Positions 34,595-46,650 of a DNA stretch of 64,000 nucleotides are shown here, in pieces. Made by a program: the position numbers and the translations under genes. The notes beneath the pieces were generated by a model. The model had not been told where the DNA came from. It did not search any database and was given only the letters and a program-made list of their open reading frames with translations. The stretch is from positions 37,655,915-37,719,914 of the forward strand of contig CM054138.1 of NCBI GenBank assembly GCA_028751875.1. The letters run 5' to 3'. This stretch comes from Rapana venosa. Lineage: Eukaryota; Mollusca; Gastropoda; Neogastropoda; Muricidae. Position 1 is the first letter of the stretch; each line of letters starts with the position of its first letter.

Positions 34595-34905
34595 AGCGCA
34601 GAAGAAGAAGAAGAGGGGAATGATGATTGATGATGATGATGATGAGGGACGATGAAAAATGTTTAAAAATTTAATTTAACAGGGGCGACGAAAAATTGAT
34701 AGGAGTTAATTTAGATAATGTTTAGGGTGACTTTAAATTTAAAAGAAAGAAAGAAAGAAAGAAAGAAAAAGAAAGACGGGCAGAAAGAAAGAAAAAAAGA
34801 AAGAAAAAAAACAAAGAATAAGTTACAACGGAAAAAAAGAAATTTATGAGGATGTGATGATGATGATGATGATGTTTATGATGATGATGATGATGAAAAG
34901 CGGAT
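34595..34905. repeat. (GAAGAA)n, (GAT)n and (GAAA)n repeats
   Basis: AAGAAG and GATGATGAT runs at 34595-34650, GAAA units at 34741-34810 and GAT units at 34850-34895. A His-repeat open frame here on the minus strand is an artefact of the GAT run. Confidence 0.9.
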
Positions 34906-35437
34906 GGTGCCCTTTTGCGCAATCTAAAGAACCCCAAATCTGTAAAAAGGTGATTGGGGGTATTGCCGATCAACGGCATGTAAAACCAGCGACAAAAACT
35001 GACAGGAAAAGGGAAGGGTCTTTCCATTAAACCGTTTCCCGGGGGAAAAATTAGCAAACCCTCAACCAAGGGGGTTGCAATTTAAAACCAAGTGGATTAT
35101 TTGTAAAAACCCCAACAAAAAACAGAAACGACAAGATGTAAAAAGAAGGAGAACAACATAGCAACAAAAAACTGCAAAATTAGTTAAAAATAAAAAAACT
35201 AGTGTGGGTTTTCCAAATTTTTCCCCTTGTGTTTTTTGTTTTCCCCGGGTTTATTGTCTCGTGGTTTTTTTGGGTTTGGTTTTTTGGGTTTTAATGAAAC
35301 CCAACACCAGGGTTTTTCTCCCCCCCCAAAAAGGTGGAGGGAAGGATTTTTTGCAAATTATCAATTCTTTTTTTCTTGGCTATTTTTTTAGTTGTCTTTT
35401 TAGTCCCAATTTGAAAAATTGCAGTTTAAAAATTTTG

Positions 35438-35447
35438 TGTGTGTTTT

Positions 35448-35483
<36 letters not shown>

Positions 35484-35545
35484 TGTTTTTTGGGGTGTGT
35501 TTTTGTGTGTGTGTTTGTGTGGTTTTTTGGTGTGTTTTGTGTTTT
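35438..35545. repeat. Degenerate (GT)n tract
   Basis: GTGTGT with TTTT and GGGG run-ons within the smeared block. Confidence 0.85.
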
Positions 35546-36435
35546 TTTGGGAAATTTGGATGTTTTTATTTTTTCTTTAACCCTTCTTCGGTTAATTTAT
35601 ATATCCGTTTTCATAAGGGTTTCTTTGGGTTGTTGTTTTTTTGTAAATTTTTTGTTTTTTCGTTTTCTTTAATATTTTTTAAATTTTTATGATGTATTTT
35701 GAAAATCATCTATCTAAACCCAAACCCTTTTGTCATCCCTTTTTTGTGTTCTGCTGGGGCCTGTCCCCCCAAACGGTTTTCATTTTACTTTTTATCGAAA
35801 GGGGTGGTGTGGATGAGGGCCAAAATTTGAACGGTTTTTTCCCGTACATTTTAAATTTTTTTCATGCCTTTTCTTTTTTGTAGAAAAGTTACCATTTTTT
35901 TAATAGTTGCCCGTCGTGTTGGGACGTTTACCTTTTTTTTAAAACAAAGGAAATTAAACAGGGACACGGGACTTTCCCAAAAATAGATAACAAGAAAAGA
36001 AAAAAAGAAAAACGGGTTTAGGGTCACTAAAACGGGAAAAAGTTTAATATAAAAATCCTTTAAATTGTTTTGAGAGAGAACGGGAAAATCAGTAAAAATA
36101 TGCTTTAAAAAGAAAGATATTGATTTTTTTAAATTTACTAATTTTTTAATTTTTAAATTCCCGCTTTTGTATCAAAAAAAGTTTTCAAAAAAATTCTTCT
36201 TTGCTAAAAAAAATTTTTACAAAAATGAGGAAAAACGATTTGCCCTTTTCCCAGTGCGGGTGAAAAATTGCAATAATCCGGTTTTAAAATTCTTTAATCT
36301 GCATTTTCTAATAATTGGGTTTTTTGGGCCCAAAATTTTAAACAGATGCCTAAAGAGAATCTAGTTTTTCCGTACACAAAAACCTTCTCTAAAGACATAA
36401 AAAATACCTCCAAAATTTCTTTTATTTTTTTCTAT

Positions 36436-37285
36436 CTATTTTTGTCCCGTAGTCTGACGACCATGGGGGCACCTCAAAGACTCAGCAACCAGTTCCCTCC
36501 AATTCTCTCTCTGTTCTGCCTTTCTCGGGGTTTTTTTGAGTTCTAGGCCTGTCCATTCGCTGATGTTATCCTCCCAGCTCTTCCTTGGTCTGCCTCTTCT
36601 TCTTCCTCCTTGGACAGTGCCTTGTAAAACTGTCTTGCAAGTCCTTTGGATCTTGTGACATGCCCATACCATTTAAGTTTACGCTTTTTCACGATCGTTA
36701 GAAAGGGTTTTCATAGGGTCCAATGGTTTGCTGGATTCTGTTATGCACGCTTTCGTTGCTTATGTGGTCTTTGTAGGAGATGCCAAGGAGTCTCCGAAGC
36801 ATCTCATCTCCACCGCCTGTACTCCTCTCCAAATCTGCAGTCAGGGTCCATGATTCACAGGCATACAGAAATATGGATATGACAAGGGAGCGCATTAGTC
36901 TGATCTTGGAGATAAGTGAGATATTTTTATCTCTCCAGATGGTGTTTAGTTTTGACAGTGCTGTTTTTGTCTGTGCAGTCCTGCATACTACTTCTGGCTT
37001 GGATCCCTGGTCTGATACAATGGCTCCCCGGTACTTGAAGCTTTGAAACTGTTTCCAGCTTCTGGTCATTAACCCTGATATCAGTGCTAATGCCGTTGGT
37101 GTTATTAGTCATCAGTTTGGTCTTCTCTGCACTGATTTCCATGCCGTATGTTTTGGAGGTCTTATTCAGGTGTTCTGTTAGGCTGGCAAGCTCTTTTTCT
37201 GATCCTGCTATTCCATCAATGTCATCTACGAAGCGGAGGTTTGTGATCGTTCTGCCACCAATGCTGACTGATCCTTCATGATGTT
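36436..37285 (-). mobile_element. RTE-like LINE, 3' half (clean sequence)
   Basis: Minus-strand 5'-truncated element. Visible in order are NLRFVDDIDGIAGSEKEL near 37230 (RT catalytic motif C), MEISAEKTKLMTN at 37142, SFKYRGAIVSDQGSKPEV near 37030, RLMRSLVISIFLYACESWTL near 36890, LLGISYKDHI near 36780 and the C-terminal GRRRGRPRKSWEDNISEW at 36600. These words span at least three frames, so the copy is inactive. The RT active site retains both Asp. The left end coincides with the border of the smeared block. Confidence 0.88.
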
Positions 37286-37289
37286 CCTT

Positions 37290-37640
37290 TTTAATGCAAC
37301 AATCACCATGCTTCTCTCCCCTCCAAAAAGGAGGAGGAGGGTTGTTGCATACTTATCAATTCTGTTTTTCAACGTCATGAATTCTCTATTCAGAAAGATG
37401 CATTCATAAACAAGTTGACCATTTTTCTAGCCATCAATAAGATACTTCATAGTTTGGATTTATCCCTGGTGACTCCACTATCAATAAATTGTTATGCATT
37501 TATTTTACATTATTATTAGTCACTTTTGCATTCCTTCTCTTTTTCATATTAACACAAAGACATACAGTAGCTATCAGTGCATTCCTTTGGTTTTCTTTTT
37601 TTTTGTTGGCAAGTGTTTGGGGTTTTTGTGTGTTTTTTTT
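37290..37640. other. Unassigned stretch
   Basis: AT-rich, without coding signal or recognised repeat. Confidence 0.5.
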
Positions 37641-37647
37641 AAAAAAA

Positions 37648-37657
37648 AGATTTATTA

Positions 37658-37753
<96 letters not shown>

Positions 37754-37782
37754 TGTATCTACATGTGTGTGTGTCTGTGTGT
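37648..37782. repeat. (TA)n and (GTAT)n microsatellite
   Basis: Long TA runs, then about eight GTAT units, then TG units. Confidence 0.97.
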
Positions 37783-37878
37783 GAGAGAGCAGACAAGGGA
37801 TGCTGTCCTACCGGTACAGTTTTGTGTGGTTCTAGAATACTAGAAATAGCAGAACAATGAACATTTAGGGCCCTCCAT

Positions 37879-37893
37879 ATATATATATATATA

Positions 37894-37971
<78 letters not shown>

Positions 37972-37980
37972 ACTCTATAT
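37879..37980. repeat. (TA)n microsatellite
   Basis: Almost pure TA with three single-base interruptions. Confidence 0.97.
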
Positions 37981-38016
37981 CTTTACCTTTCTCCATACCA
38001 CATAATTAGAAAATTT

Positions 38017-38425
38017 TAGAGTGTAACGATACAAAATTAGAATTTCTAAGTGCAACAGTTAACACCTTTGGGTATTTGCAATACTCTTCTCTCTCACCGA
38101 GCCTTGTATGAACTTACGAGAAAAAGTCTTCAGGAGGGAATGCCCTACGTGGGCGGAACCTCGCGAGGGTCTGGAACTTCCTGGTTGGTCATACCTAGTG
38201 CCAGCATCCCACTAGCAGCCCCTATAAAAAGGCCTTCCCGCGGACATTTGGCGCTTTTGTAATTCGAGCTAATGCATTTGTGCACTGGAAAACTGAAGAC
38301 ATGCAACAGTTAAGTGTGAGCTATTGCACTTAGTGCAGAAATTCTAATTTTATATCGTTAACACTCGAAAATTGTCTAATTTCTGCACATAGTAAGTGAA
38401 ACTGCTCACACCTTTGGGTGACTGT
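38017..38425 (+). repeat. Left arm of a long-range inverted repeat, with nested internal inverted ends
   Basis: The core 38121-38246 is the reverse complement of 61543-61668 with a single mismatch (38149). Weaker similarity extends outward to about 38045. The core holds a 10-bp palindrome (CCTCGCGAGG) and a TATA box at 38223-38231. Around it, 38017-38070 and 38300-38368 are inverted relative to each other (the word aaaattagaatttct and its complement), and a further partial copy (ctgctcacacctttgggtg) is at 38400-38420. It may be a terminal inverted repeat of the Polinton-like element or one copy of a MITE-like family. Confidence 0.8.
38223..38231 (+). promoter_or_regulatory. TATA-box-like motif in the inverted-repeat core
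   Basis: TATAAAAAG in a GC-rich setting (cagcccctataaaaaggcct). The same motif, on the opposite strand, is in the other arm near 61559-61567. In both arms it faces the interior of the 38-61.8 kb interval. Transcription from it is inferred, not shown. Confidence 0.4.
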
Positions 38426-38719
38426 TTAACAGTCGCATGGTTTAATTTACTGGTACATCATTAACAGATGAAATGACATACATAGTCATGCCATTACCTA
38501 CATATTTACCAACAATGTACATACATGCAGTACTGACCTGATCCCATTACTATCTGCCACATCTCATAGAAAACGGTCCCATCAATCAGCCACTGACAGA
38601 ATCACGTCCTGAATGTTTTCTCTTCAATGGTGCAGTGTCTTCTTTGGCAACAAACGCAGGTAGTGGCAAGGAGGGGTGTCCTTCTGAGTCCAATCTGCGG
38701 AAGCCATAATCCGCTGCAG

Positions 38720-40700
38720 TCATCATCATCAATGCCTTTGTGCCTTATTGGCACGTAGGGCAGCAACAAAAGTTCTCCACTCCTGTCTGTCCTGGGCTAG
38801 CTTCTGAATGGTTCCCCAGGTATGTTGGAAGGTCTTCAGCTCTGCTTCAACAGTCCGACGCCAAGTGTTCTTGGGTCGTCCTCGTTTGCGTTTTCCCTCT
38901 GGTGTCCAGTGGAGGGCTGTTCGGGCGATGTTTCCATGTTCCCGACGGCAGATATGCCCTATCCACTCCCATCGCCTATGCATGATGATGTTGTCCATGC
39001 TTTCTTGGTTGCAACGGGCAAAAAGTTCTTGGTTGGAGATGGTCTCAGCCAGAAGATGCGCAAGATTCTTCTGAGATTCTTCGTGTGGAATGTGGTAGTT
39101 TGTCGAGGTCACTCTCAGTCATCCTCCAGCACTTCGAGCGTACAAAAGGGTGGAAAGTACAAGCTCTGGTATATCTTAGTTTGGTTCTGGTGCTGTACTG
39201 GGACGATTTCACACATTGTTCAGATTTCTATAAGCATTTCTTGCTTTGCTAATCCGGTTCTTGATGTCGCTTGCCTGCTCCACGTCATGCCTAACAGTGC
39301 TCCGAGGTACGTGAACTCTTCAGTTGTTGGAAAAACTTCTCCATTCACTGTGACCGTGGGGGGTTTGGACGTTCAGTGTCATTCCCTCTGTCTTCTTCTG
39401 ACTGATTTTCAGGCCTACTTGCTTTGCGAAAGTGCTGAGACGGGATGTCTTCTCTTGAATGTGATGGTGGGTATGTGAGAGCAGTGCCAGATCGTCGGCA
39501 AAATCTAGGTCTTCAAGCGTCCATCTGATGCCCCGTGACTTGTCTCATCACCCAATCAATTGTCAGGTTGAAGAGTAGTGCTGACATGGGGCAGCCTTGT
39601 CTGACGCCGGTTTGTACACTGAAACTGGTTTTGCTGTTTCCTACTCTGCACGTGAAGTTGTTTTTAGAAGCTCTTAATGACTTGGATAATCTCCTGTGGG
39701 AAATTCCATATGCTCGGAGTATGCGCCATACACTTTTTTCGATGAATGCTGTCAAAGGCTTTTTCAAAATTCGAAGTTGATATACAGCTGTCTCTGCCCT
39801 TCCGTGCACTGTTCGATGATGTTACGCAGGGTGAAGATCTGGTCTATGCATCTTCTTCCTGGTCTAAAACCTGCCTGTTTTCCCTTTTTGAGTTGTTGGT
39901 CCACTGCCTCTTGGGGATCAAACGATGAGACTTTGCCAGAAAACTTTCTGGGAACAGTAGCGAGTATTCCTCTCCGTGTTACATTGTTCAGGGCTCCTTT
40001 CTTTGGGAACTTCCACGGATGACTCCCGCCAATCTCGGTAGCTGTTTCCCTCCCCCTATGTGCAAAGAGTGGCTGTAGAACTTTAGATGCAAATTCTGGA
40101 TCGCTTGAAGTTCGCGTTGAGGTTGTCCTGGCCAGGGGCTTTTCCCTTCTTGAGAGGTGATTGCTCTATAATCCTTCCTTCTTGGTGGTGAGCTGTTCCA
40201 CATTGAGATCGCATCTTGTACATCTGACCTCTTTTTCGTTGGTGGGGGGTCTGTTGAAAACTTCGCTGAAATTTTTCGGGCCCCATCTTGCATCTGTTCT
40301 TTTTCTTTGGAAAGTTTTTTGGGCCCTTTTTTTTATCTAGGTTTGGGGTGTTTGGGTTTTGGCTTTGGGGTATTTCCCCACTGACAGCCCCTTATTGATT
40401 TTAACACCTGCCTTGTCCCCCTTTTTGCGGCGGCCTCCTCTGTTTGTCTTGCAATACCCTCCATGTGGTTTACCTTGTCGGGTTCTTGTCATTCTCTTCA
40501 CAGTTGGTTTGTTTCTCTGAAATGTTTTTTGTACTCTCTTTTTCCTTTCATTTTTGTCTCTAAGTTTTTCTTTTTCCCGTTTTTCCCCTGTTCTCATGGC
40601 TTGAGGTGTCTGCTGAAATCCCCCTTTTTTCTCCCCTCTGTCTCTGTCCCTTTTTGGGTGACATTTTCATTTGTGGGGGAAAGACTTTTTTTTTTGGCTC
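38720..40700 (-). mobile_element. Second RTE-like LINE family, 5'-truncated
   Basis: Minus-strand motifs in order are a Lys/Arg-rich linker at 40597-40337 (KLRDKNERKK, GKYPKAKTQTP), GKAPGQDNLNA near 40130, EKSVWRILRAYGI at 39730, KTGVRQGCPMSALLFNLTID-like motif B at 39600, and the C-terminal RRWEWIGHICRREH plus GKRKRGRPKNTWRRTVEAEL block at 38990-38830. It differs from the 36.4 kb RTE-like copy in the C-terminal block, so it is another family. Sequence quality changes near 40250, inside the element. Confidence 0.85.
38729..39112 (-). pseudogene. LINE ORF2 C-terminal segment
   Basis: An intact open stretch of 127 codons ending in a stop. It contains WEWIGHICRREHGNIART, the Arg/Lys-rich GRPKNTWRRTVEAELK and DRQEWRTFVAALR, which are conserved at the extreme C-terminus of one RTE-like group. 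Function of the block is unknown; it follows the RT thumb. Confidence 0.8.
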
Positions 40701-41099
40701 TCTCTTATTTTTAAACCCAAATTTTTTGTTAATTTTTCATTAAGGGGTTACTTTGCAGTAAAAAAATTTTTGTCTGCCCGATACTAGTAAGTAAAATTTC
40801 CCTGCAGGGGTTTACGGGTTTTTCCCCTTAATGGGGTCTTTTTTTCCACAATTTACATTTCTTTTTGCCCAAACGTGCAAAGCTGCCCAACTCCCAAAGG
40901 CAAGTCTACTCAAAAGCAAAGAAGTAGAACGGGTTGTGTGCGGGCTGACTGTTTTTTTTTTTAAAATTTTTTGCTGTGTGCGGGGAATAAAACCCGAACC
41001 CGGGTTTCCGGGACATAAAACAGAAACACAACCCGCCCCATGTTTAACCAAAAATAGAAAAATTTGGGTTCACCCCCCTCTTGCCCCGAAACTAAATGA

Positions 41100-44000
41100 A
41101 CTTTTTCCATTTTTTTTGGTGAGGGCCCTTTGAACAAACTAAAAATTATATGTCGTGCTACCAAAAAAAGGCAAGTTTACTACAAGGCCGACAAAGCGGG
41201 AGGAAGTTTTTGCGGGAAATGTCCAAAAACCCAGACTAAGACTCAGGCAGTGAGAGCAATACAGAAAAACCGCTTGTTTCCCCGTAGCAGCCGACATCAA
41301 AGACAAAATGGGAAAAACCGAAGCCCCTTCACGGCGAAAAAATTTCTCCTTTTTTTTGGGCATTCCGAGGATGGGGGATAAGAGACCATCCCTTGTGAAA
41401 AAAGTGCTTGATGCCAAAAAAAACTGAAAGTGCCGGGAAGACGAGGAACCAGGGGGGCCCATCGGCCCGGCACATCGTCTGGGGGAAAAGGAATAAAAAC
41501 CCCGAAAAAGACCCAGCCCCGTCTGGGGCAGTTTTGCAGGTGGGGGGCCAAAAGGGCCATTTTAAAAACTAAGGGGCGAAAAAGCCTGCTGAAAAAAGGG
41601 AAATCCAGTTGCAGGAATCTAAACAAAAAGGCCCCCGAACACTGTGAAAACACAGAGAAAGGGGCACCGTGCCTACTAAAAAGGCAACCAGCGGGTTTGG
41701 TGGCGGGACCCCTTCACTATCGGCCCTTGAGTCGGGGAAACCTTTTCCCGGAAGTTGTTCGCCCCTGATGCCCGGGGCCAAAAGGAAAAGCCAACATGGA
41801 CCACCGGCGGGAGCAAGAAGAACTCCCGCAAGAAACCAGTTCACCAAAAAGATTACCATCAGTTTCCCTATATCGCACAGGGAAAACCCAGTCCCCTCCC
41901 CATGGGGGCCCTTTCCCTTTTTTTGGGCATGGGGCACCTGGCTTCTATGGAAATTACTGGGGTGAGGGTTTGGGGATTGGGACTACAAAATACACCCCTT
42001 TGGGGGGGCCCAATTTACCCCCGGCTCCCAGGATTTCCGTGATGGTCCCCCCCATTTTCAACCACCATGAAACCCTGGAAAAACCTGGTTCTGTCCCAGG
42101 TAAAGGCTACTGGCCCGGGCAAACGGGAACACCAGAAAAGGGAATTTCCCTCCCGTCCCGGGGAAATCAACACCAGGGAAAATCAGCTTTGTCATTTTGA
42201 CTGTCGCGAACCCCTAAAGCTCCCGGGACGGGGCTGCTGAGGTGGTCAAAAGGAGTGACCCAGCTGAGGGGGTATAGCTGAGACACCCGGGGCCCAGGGG
42301 TGGGGAAAGTCAGTTCTGCACCAGTGCATCCCCTGCCCCTGTCGCTGGAGGCACCAGCCCTTGCCCCCGGGGGACTGTCCCCACGCACCACGGGGGCTCC
42401 TCGGGGGAAACCAGTTGGCTTCCCTCAGCCCCCCTGGTGACGGGCCCTCCCATCACCCGGGTGACCCACAGCACCAGGGGAACCTTTTTCCACGCGCACG
42501 GCAATAGGGGGGGAAAACAGGGGCCCCTGCTCAATTCCCCCGGGGGAAGCTCCCATCCTTTAAAAACCGCAGTGCCGGGGGGCTGATCCACACACCCTGA
42601 TGGCACAGGGGGGGAACCGCCCGGGCTGTCCGCCTCCCGGGGGACAGCTTAAATCATCCCTGTGGGGGGAGGGGTGATGGTGCTCGTGTGATGTCAGGGG
42701 TTTCGGTTTGCTTCCCTGGATTTTTTGGTTGGGGGCGGGAATGGGGAAAGATACGTTGGCATGACAGGGGCAGATCTTGGACTGTTATGAAAGATGTTCC
42801 CCCACCCATGCCCCCAAAGGACACTGTTCCAAACAAACCGGGGGCCCTCCAACAGCAGCAAAAAGAAGCAAAGAAAAATTGTTTCCCGCTTTCCCCAAGA
42901 AAGAAACACGTGCCCAAATGGCCCAGCCAGCTCTGAGGGTGCCCCAAAACACAAACTTTTGCCTGACACCAAAAAGGACGTTTAAAGAAGCAAGTCGGGG
43001 TTTTTAAACAGCAATTTGAAAGAAGACATTAAACTTTACAGAAAAGCATGTTAACAAAACAGCAAAAAAAACCAACAAAAAACCCAACAAAAAGATGGAA
43101 AAGGGGCCGGTTTTCCATATCCCACCTGACTTTAAATCCAAAGTACAAAAAAAAATCATTTCGTTTTTTTTTCATATAATATTAAAGGAGTAGCAATTTT
43201 GGCCTTTTTCCGGGATGTGCAGCATATTTGGGAAAATTTTTGATTTTTGTCTTTTAGTTGAAATTTTTTGGAACAAAATTTCCTCAGGCCCCAACATTTT
43301 TTTCCCTTTGATCATGATATTTTATATCACCTGCAGTTTTTTATCGGGTGCTGCTACTGCACGATTGTCTGGGGGTTTCAAATTTCTTTTGGGTTAAAAA
43401 AAAATTTTCGCTTCCCCATGTTAAAAGTTTTAAACTTTAGAATATGACAATGAAATTTTGTTTTGAAATTTTCTAAAAAAACTTTTTAAAATGAATCCGG
43501 GTTGTCTTTCGGTGCTTATTTGCCCCCACTATCTGTTTACAATCAAAAAACGACATATCCCAATGGTGTTGCTAGGGCCTAAACTTTGTTTTTTTGATGG
43601 GATCGAGAAATTAGGTGATGTTCTTTTTTCATTTTATTTGGGATTTTAAAATGCCGAACGGCAAGAAAATTCTGATGATTCTGTTTGCTGTAAGAGTATT
43701 TTTGAAAGTTTTGTTTCCCGGGAAAATTTTTTGTGAACAGCCCTTTGGGGCATTAAACTAAAAAATTAAAAGGGTTTTGGGTTTAATATTTTTTGAATTT
43801 TTGGGAATGAATTTGCTTATGTATCATAAATGGTTTATTTGGTGATGTAATTCTGCCATTTTCATTACATTTTCCTCCCGGGTTTTGCGTGTTGTGGTTT
43901 ATTTTATTGTACCCAAAGGCTTTAAACTACAGTTTTTCATAAGAATGAATTTTGGGCCCAAGAGTTGAGCCCAAAAATATGCCAGTTGAATTCTCTTTTT

Positions 44001-46650
44001 TTTGTGAGGGCCCCAAATAAAAAATTAGAAATAAAAAATTGGGAAAATTTCAAATTAGAAAAATTTGTATGGAAAAGAGAAAAAGAGGAATTTTTAAAGG
44101 AAAAATTAGTTCATTTGAATTTAAAGGCCCAACTTTTGAAAAAAAGCAAAAGCCCTTTTTTGATAGGGAATATTAATGGTCAATAACCACTTTAACAAAG
44201 GTCTTTTTAAAAACCCGGCTCATTTATGAAGACAGCAAAACACAAAAGGCCCAAAAAAAAAGTCAAAAAAAAGGGGGTTTGATAAGATTTTTAGAAGAGG
44301 GGGAAAATTTAGTTAGACAGAAGTTAAAAAATTTTAAAACCAATACTAAAAACCCGATGACAAATATTGTATCAAAAAAACCCGTGCCCAGTAACAAAAA
44401 TTTAACAAAGGCAAAAAAAGGGCCCAAAGTACCCCCGCGTTTCTTTTTACTCACTACAAAAAAAATTACAAAACAACCCTTCAGATTTTTGGTTTTCCAA
44501 AAATTGAAAATTTGAGTACAAAAAAATTTCCCAAACCTAACCCTTAAGAAAGTTGCAATGGTTTAAAATTTTTTTCAGGGCCCTTTTTTAAGGGATCAAG
44601 AACAGACGGGAAAGAAGAAAGTATTGAAAATGCTGAAATTAATGGAAAGGTAACTTCTGAACTGAAAATTAGACGGGACATCTCGAAAAGAATTTTTATG
44701 CAGCTATAAGAGCTTTTAAAGAAGGGGCAAGTCTGGGGGGCCCGATGGTGTCATGGGGGGAATTTTTAAAAAAATTTGGGTGCTTCATCTCTTGTCCCCT
44801 TTACCTAAAAAAATTTTTTTCCAAAAATTTAATTTTCAACAGGAACTTACCCCCTTTCCCGGGCAGAATCTGTAACCCCAGCCAATACTTTAAAAAGGGC
44901 GATAAAAACCCAAACCCAGTTAACACCGGGGAAATACCCCTTTTTGAAATATCCCAAGCAAGTTATCCACCCACTACTTAAAAACCCGTTTAAATGAGGG
45001 GTTTTTTGAAGAAAACAAGTTGATGGGGAAATACCAACGGCTTCCGTAAAAGATACAGTAAAATCGACCATATCTTTCCAAAAATTTTAACCCTTTTAAA
45101 AAAGAAATTTTGGTTTTATAAAAAAAATTTAAATAGAAAGGCTTTCATAGTTTTAGAAAAGTTTTTCGACTAAATAGATAGGACTAAACTGGGAATGTTC
45201 TGGAAAAAAAAGGGTTTAAGGGGCAAAGAAAAAAATTATAAAGAAATTTTTAGTATTTAACATTGGCAGGCAAAGGTCAGATTTAGGGGGGGGGGTTAAA
45301 CAGATCTTTTACATGTCCACTGGGATAAACAAGGAGAAAAAAGTACCCCTGTATTTTTTTTTCCCTGTTATTGATGAAATAGCAAGAAACTTTGCCCAGG
45401 GGGGAAACTTTGGCCCACCCAAATTATTTCCTGATTGGGTTGAAATATGTGTAAAAATGTTTGTGATGAGGTTATTCCTTTTTGTAAAGATTCTTTTTTG
45501 GTGGTTAAAAAAAGCAAAAAAGTTCTTCATGAGACAGCAAAAAAATTAAGGTCAAAACGTTAATTTACAAAATCGATAATTTTGTTAAAAAAGGGTTTGG
45601 TCATTTGCACCCCATGAAAAAAGGGGCCTATGGTACTGATTGCATGAAGGTTGTAAAGCATACAAATATCTTGGAAATAATTCTATCCACTAGATTGTTT
45701 TTTTCCCCATTTCCGATGATTTGGCAAAACCCACAAGAAAAAGGGTTTTATAACATTTTGGAAATACTTAATACCTTGGGGAAAAATCTCAAAGATATTC
45801 TTTAAATTATTTGACACACCCAAAACAGCCTATGTTTACTTATGGGTGCCGAGGTTTTGGGGGAAATTTTTTTTTAAAAAATTGACTTGAAAAATTTTTG
45901 GGGAAATGAACACTCTTTTCTACAAGCGCTTTCTAAATGTGAGCATTAGAACTCCAAAGCCTAGTTTAAAAAGTGAAACAGGTAATAAACCCCTTTTTTT
46001 AACCCCCCCTTTTTTTTTTCACAAAGGGGTTAGGGTTCGGTTTAGGGTTTTACAGATGAAAAGATGAGCGGCTTCCCCCCTAAAGCTTTTTAAGATGTCC
46101 CGTTCTTTGGGATGGAAAAAAAACAAGAGATCAGGGGTTCAACATTATGTTTCTTCCTGTCCCCCCATGGTTTTTGTGATGCTTGGGAAAATCAAGGAAG
46201 TAGGGGATGAGAAAAAAGTTTAATTAAAAAAGCTAAGGAAAAGGGAAAATGCTGTTTATTTTTCAGGAGTGGGGGAAAAAAGAAACCACAGTCCGAAAAA
46301 AACACTGTGTACTCAAAATTTTAAAACTAACTTTTCTGTCCACTTTTTCTACAAAAATCTTAAACCTATAAAAGCAAAGGGAAATTTTCTGATCCCATTA
46401 CGCCTAGGTTCTCTCAGCTGAAAGTACAAAAACTTTCGTTTTAGAAGGAAATTTTGGGCAGAAAACAGACCTAAGTGTCCATATGTCAGTGCGGCACAGG
46501 AAAAAAAGAAATTTTCCTTTTATTGTGTGTCCACCTACAACCGACATCGGGAAAAAGTTTTTGCAAAAATTTTTACAAAAGTCCATCATTGTTTTAATTA
46601 ACTATGTTCTTTCATCTGAAAATTAAATGATTTCAATTCTTGCTAATTTT
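41100..46650 (+). mobile_element. LINE family X, second copy, long but smeared
   Basis: Plus-strand relative of the 15.8-19.9 kb element. In order: GC-rich ORF1-like region at about 41.1-42.9 kb; endonuclease-like region near 43.2-43.4 kb (a KIFDFCLLVEIFW-like stretch and an ARLSGGF-like stretch); RT signals KSGGPDGV near 44.73 kb, KAFIVLEKVFD near 45.15 kb, VVKHTNILEIILSTRL near 45.66 kb and TYGAEVLG-like sequence near 45.84 kb; and a Cys-rich C-terminal remnant near 46.48 kb. The length suggests a once complete element. Residues are unreliable. Confidence 0.65.

Larger units (their letters stand above)
22230..36430. other. Low-quality consensus block 1 (homopolymer smearing)
   Basis: Bases appear replaced by their neighbours, producing runs such as ggggtttttaggggggtttt. 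Known repeats inside show the pattern directly: the SINE 1 word accggcacacaatggcc reads accggcaaaaaatggcc near 23219. Open frames here are rich in Lys, Gly, Pro and Phe runs and should not be taken as proteins. Apart from items listed separately, I see nothing reliable in 27.6-29.6, 29.8-30.9, 31.1-34.2 and 35.6-36.4 kb. Confidence 0.85.

Noticed and set aside
38160..38200. Heat-shock element (tctggaacttcctgg) in the inverted-repeat core
   Set aside because: The GAA and TTC modules are spaced by one base, not two, so the consensus is not met.
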